From: Geosiphon pyriformis
Taxonomy: Eukaryota > Glomeromycota > Glomeromycetes > Archaeosporales > Geosiphonaceae
DNA length: 64,000 bases
NCBI GenBank assembly: GCA_016748015.1
Contig: JAAOMT010000429.1
Span: 124,001-188,000, forward strand
Reading direction: 5' to 3'
The translations under genes were made by a program, and so were the position numbers. Below are positions 56,202-64,000 of the stretch, in pieces; positions within the stretch are counted from its first letter, which is position 1, and the number at the start of each line of letters is the position of its first letter. The notes under the pieces are model-generated. The model was not told where the DNA came from. It saw nothing but the letters and a program-made list of their open reading frames with translations, and ran no database searches.

Positions 56202-57990
56202 GTGACGACCACACCAGATACAACAACTCTAGAGTATTACCAATCAATTTACACCCACTGCAAGCAAAGATTCAACATTCCAGATGGAATTGAAGTTGTC
56301 AAGAAATCAGTATACCAATATATTGAAAACTGCATCAACAATTATTTTTTTGGAAATTACAATATCTCAGAAGTTAGAGGCAATCTTTATAATAATTTAG
56401 TACACTATTCACAGTTGGAAACTGAATACCTTAACAGTGAAACACTTGCCACTTACTTTCAAGAACTTAATTTTAACATTATCAAGTACTGTGAAAAAAC
56501 ATATCCAGTGCAGTTTCAATATTCTATTGATTTTGAATCAGAGACAGAAACAAGCAACAAAGACAAACAAAAATTGAAGCAATACTCAAAAACCACCCCA
56601 AATACTTCAATACTACCAAAAACAACTGCCAAACACTTACAAACACTTAAACAAGGAACTAGTTCAAAACTTCCACTTACTATTACTTTTTTTCCAGCTT
56701 CACTTGCACAAGCACAAACTCCTAATTCACTCTTAAATTGATTTGCAAGACTAGAAGATTTTACATCACCCAGAAGTCCCACCAGACAACAAGAACCCCT
56801 TCAAACTAGTTCTAATTTTCTTGACTTTCTAGCTGAAAATCATAGTGAACACTCTGAGACAGCAGTGAACGAAAAAAATGACTCTGAAATATCTGAAGAA
56901 GAATCAATAGACAGTGAAAATGAAGAAGATGAAATAACAGCATACATTGCAAAAATTCCTGAATTTAATAGAGAAGACATTGAAACCAGTCCCCAAGAAT
57001 GGCTCGACCAAGTTACTAAAGCTGAAGATACAAATGGATGGAATGCTGCTCGAATGTTAAGAACAATTCTTTACTTTCTCAAAGGAACAGCAGGAGAATG
57101 GTTTGAAAACTTGACCACCTCTTTTAATGACTGGACAGCTTTCAAAACTGCCTTCTTAAAACAATTCACCGATAACAACACCTCAATCACATTTCGAAAT
57201 TGTTTTCACAATATCAAACAAGAATCCTCCAAATCTGTTATGACTTATATTGGGAAATTCAACAAATGTCTCAGACAAATTCGCCAACTTGAAACTAATA
57301 ATTATTATTCCAATGCTCAAATTTTGGATCAATTTATCACTGGTTTAAAGGATAAACTGATTAAAAAGGTTCGCCCACATGCTCCAGAAGATTTAAACTC
57401 TGCCATTTAGCATGTAAAGAGATATAAAATGGTCATAGAAAAAGCCAATCATACAAAACTCATGAACTTAGCCATTGGATAAACCAGCTCAGCAGCTAAA
57501 GAGAAAATTGACCAACTTGCAAAGAAAATCATTTCATCAACTAACAACAACAGCAACCCCAAAAATATCAACTACCCTAAAGACGGAATCAAAACAATTT
57601 CATATCATCTTCTAATAACCAGCCTCAGATTTGCCATTACTGTAGAATCTCTGGCCACTGGAAAAAAAATTGCAGAAAGCTACAACAAGATCAACAAAAT
57701 AGGAGTAATCAACGTTACCCTCCACCACAGCAATCTTATTATCAACCACCACCACCAGCTTACTATCTATCAAGACCCCAATACCAAAATAACTATTATC
57801 AGTCCGCTCCACAGCCAATTTAACAACAATACCAACAACCACCCACACAACATTATCAAGTACCTGCTCGAAAATTAATTCTGCAAAATCAATTTACACC
57901 ACAAAACCAATACCAAGTAAACAACAATAGAATCAATTCAAACAACCAATTGGTTCCCCGAAATTCAGTTCAACCAAGACTCAACCACTA
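56202..57990 (+). pseudogene. E6 gag
   Basis: GTG at 56202 (AAAGTGACG) in the position of the E4 GTG; the frame is also open upstream into the LTR. N-domain DTTTLEYYQSIYTHCKQRF, GNYNISEVRGNLYNN; acidic linker (NDSEISEEESIDSENEEDE); gag core DQVTKAEDTNGWNAARML, LYFLKGTAGEWFENL, WTAFKTAFLKQF, TYIGKFNKCLRQIRQL, ILDQFITGLKDKLIKKV. A frameshift near 57520 precedes the intact knuckle CHYCRISGHWKKNC (57632) and a Tyr/Pro/Gln-rich tail (QQSYYQPPPPAYY). Confidence 0.85.
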
Positions 57991-58012
57991 TCATACTTAA
58001 CCTAGTTATCTT

Positions 58013-58564
58013 ATGATGCCAGAAGAACAGAATTTTCACCATACTGCACTCTCAGAAAATAGAGCTGTAGCACAACAACAAAACCCTTTCTATATTTCTA
58101 CCACAATCTCACCAGCCAGAATTGCTGAAAACACCAATCTTTCAGATATATTTCCTTTCAAATTTGAAGCAAATGAATCACCATTCTTGCTTAGCAATGC
58201 AGCGGTTAACAAGCAAAAAGCCATTACTGCAATGTACACAGAAGCTGAAGTAGAAGGAAAGCCAATTTGCTTGATCCTAGACAGTGGATCTACTGGAAGC
58301 ATTATCACATATCAATTGATGCAGCAGCTAAAGAGAAATGTTGACCGACCAGCTCAGACAATCATTGTCACTGCTGATGGCATGAAAAAAACTCCAGTAA
58401 GAGAGATTGAAAACTTCTTATTCACAATTGACAGAATCACTATTCCAGTCAAAGTTCTGGTCATAGATGCTCCCCAATACCAAGCTCTCATTGAAAATGA
58501 TTGGCTTCAAAAAGCCAATGCTAATCTGAATTGGAAGACACAAGAGTTAACAATCTCTTATTAA
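58013..58564 (+). pseudogene. E6 aspartic protease, open frame
   Basis: 183 codons without a stop. AITAMYTEAEVEGKPICLIL leads to DSGSTGSIITYQL with the catalytic DSG intact; then KTPVREIENFLFTIDRITIP and the QYQALIENDWLQKANANL end. Ends TISY-TAA (probably a Gln codon). The N-part (DIFPFKFEANESPFLLSNAA) matches E4. Best preserved protease of the window. Confidence 0.85.
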
Positions 58565-59176
58565 GAACAACATGCCCGAGTACCTGCCACTTGTGGTACA
58601 TTCAACAAACGCTCTGAAAAAGCCCCGGCTTTTGAATTCGAACCGGAAGAAGAAAAGCCCATCATTGAAACATTTATGGCACTTGGGTCAATTTTTAATT
58701 GGGCCAATGAAACTAAACAATAGTACTTTTTAACAAATAATTCTCTTGAAACAAAAAAACCAGTGACAGCCAGATGGAATGTTCTCTATTCAAAACCAGA
58801 ACCACAAAAACAACACCCCTACATTCCACTCAAATGCAAGGACTGCCACAAGAAACTCTTCTCAATGGGAGCCTGCATTTCACCTGAAGAAGAATATGAA
58901 AATCATACTTGTTATTGCTGCAAGGCTTGCCACAGAGAATGATGGGGCCATCTAATAAAAAGAAGCAGAAAATGGGACAACACCCCTTGTTTGACTTGTG
59001 GAGATATGCTACCAGAAGAATGCAATTGGATTGATGTAGCAATGAGAAGAGGAGTCTGCAATCAGACCTGCCAATATGCTTTATAAATTTCAGAAAAAGT
59101 AAAAAGAGAAACACCCTTTAATGCAGCATATAACAGTGCTCTCAACAAACTTTATTACTACTCCCATGATGCTGAA
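58565..59176 (+). pseudogene. E6 Cys-rich putative zinc module
   Basis: After an acidic linker (FEFEPEEEKP) come IPLKCKDCHKKLFSMGAC (58835), then CYYCKACHRE, CLTCGDMLPEECNW and VCNQTCQYAL. The spacing of the CxxC pairs suggests two or more zinc sites, ending before a helical segment. Two stops (a TGA where Trp is expected, and a TAA). The same module is in E1, E2, E4 and E5 at the same place. No known domain recognised; nucleic acid or protein binding is a guess. Confidence 0.75.
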
Positions 59177-60049
59177 ATGATTTTCGACCTAGCAATGGCA
59201 TTAATTAATAGAGCTATCAAAGAAGATGTCCATCAAATGAAGGAAGCAGAATACATTGAATACACCATAGAATTAGCTGGATTCGATTACGAAGATGAAG
59301 TAGAAGTCTACCACCAAATTGCAAGTCACATCTACCCAATCCAAGAAGCTCAAATTCAACAATTAGAGCAAATAAACATTAGGCTATGTAAAGAATGCAT
59401 TATGTCTTGTGATGAACAGTGGTGTCCTGAATGCTATGTCTTTAGCATTTCATTACTCAGTGAAAGTAACGAATATGAAATCAAATTTGGTGAACCTGAA
59501 GCAACAGAAGAAATTGAAACATCACCCATTTATCTCATCAAAAACCAGCCTGCCTTACAACTCAAATACTTTAACAACCATGGACAAGGAATAAAACCTG
59601 GAAAAGCACATGAAATTGATGCTGGATATGACCTAAAATATTCAGACAAGGATACTCTTATTCTCAAACCCAAATCTCTTACAAAAATTAACCTCAAAAT
59701 TGCTCTCGAAATTCCGCCAGGAGCAATAGTTCAAATTGCCTCCTGGTTCTCTCTGGCAAGCAAAGGAATCAATGTTAAAGGAGGAATAATTGATGCTAAA
59801 TATACTGGTAATCTAACAGTAATACTCCAAAATGAAACCAATAAATCTTTCAAGATTGAACATGTTGAAAAAATTGCCCAAGCTATTTATCTACCCTTAA
59901 TCAACATTTCGGGTTTACAATTAGTCAATCAAAGAGAACTATTGGAAAAAAGTGAAAGAGGAACCCAAGGTTTTGGTTCAACTGGACAATTCACAGTTTT
60001 AGTAAACATAGCCCTCAACAAACAGAAAAAATTTTACCAGATTCTATGA
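59177..60049 (+). pseudogene. E6 dUTPase domain, open, all five motifs
   Basis: 290 open codons. Helical segment, a second Cys cluster (LCKECIMSCDEQWCPECY), then motif 1 EIDAGYDLKYS, motif 2 ASWFSLASKGI (Arg to Trp, Ser to Phe), motif 3 GGIIDAKYTGNLTVILQN (catalytic Asp and Tyr present), motif 4 EKIAQAIYLPL, motif 5 RGTQGFGSTGQF. Trimeric dUTPases are about 140-150 residues; this core fits. Motif 2 changes would impair phosphate binding. It is in frame with protease and RT, so it would be part of Gag-Pol. Confidence 0.9.
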
Positions 60050-61831
60050 CTTCTACAACCAATTACTATTTCACCCTTTGGAAAACATCCGGAAATCTAC
60101 ACCTGTCCAAAGTCAACAACCACACAACAAATTTTTGAATCCAACAAACAAGTCTCCTTGGAACATAATATCTCAATCCCAAACATTTATATTCCAGAAG
60201 AAACAAAAAAAGTCTGAGTTATTTTTTACAATCCCAACAATTATCCCATAGTTTTATTAAATAACTTAGAAATTGGAATCATTTACAATAACATCTTTCA
60301 ACAAGAATTACCCCAGACAATTCCCAATTTCTCAGAAATCATTGAACATTCACTACTAAAAATCAACCCAAATCACAGTTCTGAGAACTACCATGTTGTC
60401 ATGGAAAAACTATCTCGAATCAACATGAGACAACTTGAACCATAACAGCAGAACCAGCTCAAAGAGTTAATTGCAGAATTTGCTAATATCTTTGCTAAAA
60501 ACAACAATGACTTAGGAAGAACCAATTTGGTTCAACACCAAATCTATACAGAAAATGCCAAACCAAGGCGACAACAAGCCTACTGAGTTGCTCCAGAAAG
60601 TCACCAATTTATCTGAGAAAAAATGCAACGAATGCTTAACAATGGCCTTATTTAACCATCAATAAATTCATGGGCTTTACCTGTGGTTCTAGTTAAAAAG
60701 AAAAATGAAAAGATACAATTTTGTGTTGATTATTGACAACTCAACAGCATCACTATTGGAGATGCCTACCCTCTTCCCTGAATTCATGATATGTTGGATG
60801 CCCTTGGAAAGTTTGAATACTTTTCGACATTAGATTTAGAGAGCAGATACTAGCAAGTTGTCATAGATTCCAAAGATCGCCCCAAAACAGCATTCACCAC
60901 TCAAGGAGGAAACTACGAGTTCAACGTAATGCCTTTTGGATTATGCAATGCACCAGCAATATTTCAAAGACTCATGAATGTTGTTTACAAAGGCCTCCTT
61001 TGGAAATCAGTGGTTGTCTATCTCGATAATACTGATGTTTATTCACCATCTTTTGAATTACACTTAAAACACCTGTGCGAAGTTTTTCAACAATTATGGA
61101 AAGCAGGATTGAAACTGAACATCAAAAAATGCTACTTCAAAAAAACGAGTCTGGCCTTTTTTGGTTACATTGTTAGCAAAGATGAAATTAAACCAGATCC
61201 CAGAAAAATCAGCACTGTCAAAAACTTCAAGACTCCTCCACAAAATACTACAGAATTGAGAGGATTTATTAGATTAGCTTTCTATTACCAAAAATTCATC
61301 AAAAGATTCTCAGAAATCACAAAACCTCTCAACCAGCTCACTACTAAAAATGTCAAATACAAATGGACAGAAGAACACCAAAAAGCTTTTGAAATTCTCA
61401 AGAAAAAGCTAACAACAGCTCCAATTCTCGTCTACCCAGACTTCAGTAACCAATTTCGACTAGCTACAGATGCTTTTTACACTGTCTTTGGTGCCATCTT
61501 ATCACAATTAGATGACAATGGAAATGAGCAAGTAATTGCTTATGCTAGTAGAACATTAAAACCAGCCAAAAAAAACTACTCTGCCACAGAACTAAAAACA
61601 ACAGCCGTAATTTGGGCCCTACACCACTTTAACCTTTATTTCAGGCCTAAAGAATTCGATATTATCACTGATAATATTGAACTCAAATGGCTTCAAAACA
61701 AAAACACCCAACTGAATGCAAAACAAACCTGATAGACAGGATTTTTAGCCAACTACTGATACATTGTACACCACAAACCAGAAAAACTCCACACCAACGT
61801 TGATTGTCTCTCAAGAATAAGGCAAGATTAG
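60050..61831 (+). pseudogene. E6 reverse transcriptase and RNase H
   Basis: Linker with KVSLEHNISIPNIYIPEE-like beta region, then RT with many TGA stops at Arg sites (FCVDY-stop-QLN). Motif A FSTLDLESRY-stop-QV, motif B MPFGLCNAPAIFQRLM; motif C VVYLDNTDVYS (second Asp now Asn). 60929-61732 is open: thumb FFGYIVSKDEIKPDP, RNase H FRLATDAFYTVFGAIL, YASRTLKPAKKNY, ATELKTTAVIWAL, DIITDNIELKWL. Ends DCLSRIRQD-TAG at 61831, as in E4. Confidence 0.85.
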
Positions 61832-61877
61832 AACATAAAAACAACACCTATTTGAATTAACAACAAAACAACAAACA

Positions 61878-63263
61878 ATGAACCCCGAAAACTACAACAA
61901 TCTTAAACAATATCTGGAAACATTAACAATCCCAACAGATTGGTTCTTAGATGAAAAATATCAGTTACAACAACAAGCCAAACAATACTTCTTACACAAC
62001 AACATTATTTATTATTGAAACTTCAGAAACCCAGACAGTCAGCTCAGATTAATACAAGAACATGAAAAAGAAACCATTTTATATAACATGTACTCAGACC
62101 TTTTATCAGCATATCTAGGAAAAGACAGCACCACCCAGAGAACACTAGAATATTATTTTTGGCCTCAAATGAGAAAAGACATTCATGAATACATTAAGTC
62201 TTGTGATAGTTGTCAAAGAAGAAGAAGAACTCGCCCTACAGAACCTTTAAACCCAATCAAAGTTAGACAGCTTTTTGACTAAATTGGTATCAATTTAGTC
62301 AAACCACTCCTTATTACAAACCAAGAAAACTGTTATATTGTAGTAGCTGTAGACTATCTCACCAAATGGCCTGAAGTCAGAGCCATTCAACGAGCAGATG
62401 CAAAATCAGTAGCAAGCTTCATCTATGAAAACATTATTTGTAGACATGGATGTCCAATAGAACTTTTATCTGATTAAGGAACACATTTCGTGAACAATTA
62501 AATCCAGGAAATTTGTGGATGATTTAATGTCAAGAGACCATTATCTTCATCCTACCATCCACAAACAAATGAACTTGTAGAATGTTTTAACAGGACATTA
62601 TGTGAATTATTAGCCAAAGTCTTAACCGATTTTGAGCAAGAATAGGATCTCTTTATTCCATCAGTGTTACTGGCATATAGAACACTAAAACAAGATACCA
62701 CAAAACACACACCATTTGATTTAACATACGAAAGGACAGCAACATTACCAATTAGTTTTATAGTGGAAACATACTCAGCACAACCAATTGATAAAAACAA
62801 TTTCCAAGAAACACTACAATGAAGAGTCTACACTCTACTTAGCACGTTAGAAGGAAAATAACAAATAGCAGCCACCCATATTAAACACTTCCAAGCTCAA
62901 CAAAAAGAACAGCATGATGACAAATTGTCTCCAGTTACCAGTGGATTTAAAATCGGAAACAAAGTTCTCTTACACAGAACTAAAGCTGAAAAACAATAGA
63001 GTGGAAAATTTGAAAATAAATGAGATGAACCATTCTTTATCCATGAAGTCCTAGGCAATGGATCATACAAGCAAAGACTTGATAACAAAATTCTAGCAAA
63101 AGTTGCACATGGAGATTGTTTGAAACACTATAATTCCAGAAACAATCCTGAACCATTAATTCCACAAATTGGCACACATTCCTTTTTAATCAATCCCAAA
63201 GATATTCCCTGGAATTTAAAACCAATAGTTGTTATTAAACAACCTCCCAACTTGAACACTTAA
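61878..63263 (+). pseudogene. E6 integrase as a separate frame
   Basis: ATG 61878 (MNPENYNNLKQYLETLTIP) 49 bases after the RNase H TAG start. The zinc domain has lost both His (MYSDLLSAYLGKD) but keeps CDSCQRRRR. Core: AVDYLTKWPEV (Asp), LLSD-stop-GTHFVN (Asp), NELVECFNRTL (Glu present). C-terminal arm LLAYRTLKQDTTKHTPFDL, FKIGNKVLLHRTKAEKQ, barrel FIHEVLGNGSYKQRL; ends QPPNLNT-TAA. About nine stops. All three catalytic acids remain. Confidence 0.85.
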
Positions 63264-63386
63264 TTTAAATTTATTATTATAGTTATCTTCTTATAATTTA
63301 GAAACAATCTCACAAAAACAAAACAAAAAATAACATAAAAACCCATATACCAAAAGCAATTTTCTTTTATTTTCAAATCTCTTATA

Positions 63387-64000
63387 ATGACTATTCCTCA
63401 AAACATTTAACAATTATTCCAAAAACTAATGTTAGCTTTAAAAACAATATCCGAATTATCCATTACTGTTACTAGAAACCACATTAATTATACCTAAACA
63501 GAAGTAGTTACAAATTCAGCCCCAAATTCACGAAAATATTATCCATATAAAAAGAACACAAGAAGTTATTCTGGAATTCACCTGCCAGAACTTTTAAAGT
63601 TTGCTTTAAGAGAAAACTTAATGCTCACTCCTATTAGTATTCCACCAAATACTACTATTTAACAAAAACTTCAACTGTGTCTTAACAAAGAAAACTATGA
63701 CTATACTCCAATATATAGATATTTATACATTGGAAAAACACTTCACAAACAAAAACGAGAGTTTACAGCAGCAAACCTCACAAAAGAAGCTATTCGAAAA
63801 CAACTCCACAATAAATTTAAGACAACAGCTGGACCTACAAACAGTTGTTATAAACTAAGAGCTGTTCTTAGACTTTATGACCTATTTTACACCCGTGAAA
63901 ACGTCTTACAAAACCCAATTTTACAACTTTTGAAGATTCAATACATTGGAAAGCTCACAAAACTGAAATTTCAACAATTTTCAGACCAAATTTCTTCAAT
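63387..64000 (+). pseudogene. E6 downstream ORF, partial
   Basis: ATG 63387 matches the E4 downstream ORF almost codon for codon (FQKLMLALKTISELSITVT, YSGIHLPELLKFALRENLML, LTKEAIRKQLHNKFKTTAG) with in-frame TAAs replacing Gln. It runs past the window edge. Colinearity with E4 confirms this as a standard gene of family 2. Confidence 0.75.

Larger units (their letters stand above)
55176..64000 (+). mobile_element. E6: family-2 dUTPase-class element, right end outside window
   Basis: 5' LTR 55176-56156, primer site, gag, protease, Cys module, dUTPase, RT-RNase H, integrase in another frame, and most of the downstream ORF before the window ends. Left target flank is TTGG. Collinear with E4. Stops are mostly TGA where E4 or motif expectation has Arg, and TAA/TAG for Gln/Trp. 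Gag has one shift at about 57520. The dUTPase frame is open with all five motifs. Confidence 0.95.

Noticed and set aside
60560-60860. Alternative genetic code with TGA read as Arg or Trp
   Set aside because: TAA and TAG also occur at Gln and Trp sites, sister copies carry sense codons, and other frames end normally; mutation explains all.
1-64000. Mitochondrial origin because of the AT richness
   Set aside because: No mitochondrial genes, tRNAs or rRNAs; LTR and LINE nesting is typical of nuclear DNA.

Overview
The window is a very AT-rich stretch of fungal-type repetitive DNA in which I find no host gene, tRNA or rRNA. Nearly all of it is nested Ty3/gypsy-type LTR retrotransposons and LINEs carrying many C-to-T and G-to-A changes. 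The extreme AT content, the LTR families and the LINEs with RRM-like plus zinc-knuckle first ORFs suggest an arbuscular mycorrhizal fungus (Glomeromycotina, Rhizophagus/Gigaspora-like). That assignment is inference from family resemblance, not proof.

Layout. 1-180 is a LINE RNase H fragment (-). 181-1124 is a decayed LTR (-). 1131-5934 is element E5 (-; gag, protease, start of dUTPase, 5' LTR), inserted in the left LTR of E3. E3 (-) is the outermost element, in three pieces: 5935-10554, 34974-37194 and 47063-47518. E2 (+, 10555-34973) sits in the E3 gag-pol frame. In E2 gag sits a solo LTR, S1 (-, 12025-26496). In S1 sits E1 (-, 12739-26287). In E1 sit N1 (+, 17820-21213, internally deleted) and a solo LTR, S2 (+, 22548-23414). 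E4 (-, 37195-47058) sits in the right LTR of E3. Then come LINE L1 (-, 47519-49515), an AT spacer, and LINE L2 (+, 50031-55175), which is split by solo LTR S3 (51190-52022) and cut by E6 (+, 55176 to beyond the right edge).

Every junction was assigned from TG...CA-type LTR ends (TGTTAC...GTAACA), 4-bp target duplications and, where the host is coding, restoration of its reading frame when insert plus one duplication is removed. The nest is five levels deep (E3 > E2 > S1 > E1 > N1).

Element architecture. LTR family 1 (E1, E2, N1, S1, S2, S3 and 181-1124) and family 2 (E4, E6) share the order gag with CCHC knuckle, aspartic protease, a Cys-rich putative zinc module, a dUTPase domain, RT, RNase H, integrase, and a further ORF that runs into the polypurine tract. 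E5 (own LTR family) shows the same order as far as it is preserved. E3 (own LTR family) has an acidic linker instead of dUTPase but does have the downstream ORF. The downstream ORF, the embedded dUTPase with its zinc module, a GTG in place of ATG at the gag start, and 4-bp targets centred on CA/TG are the features most worth follow-up. No copy looks autonomous: catalytic residues are lost almost everywhere, mostly by G-to-A or C-to-T changes.
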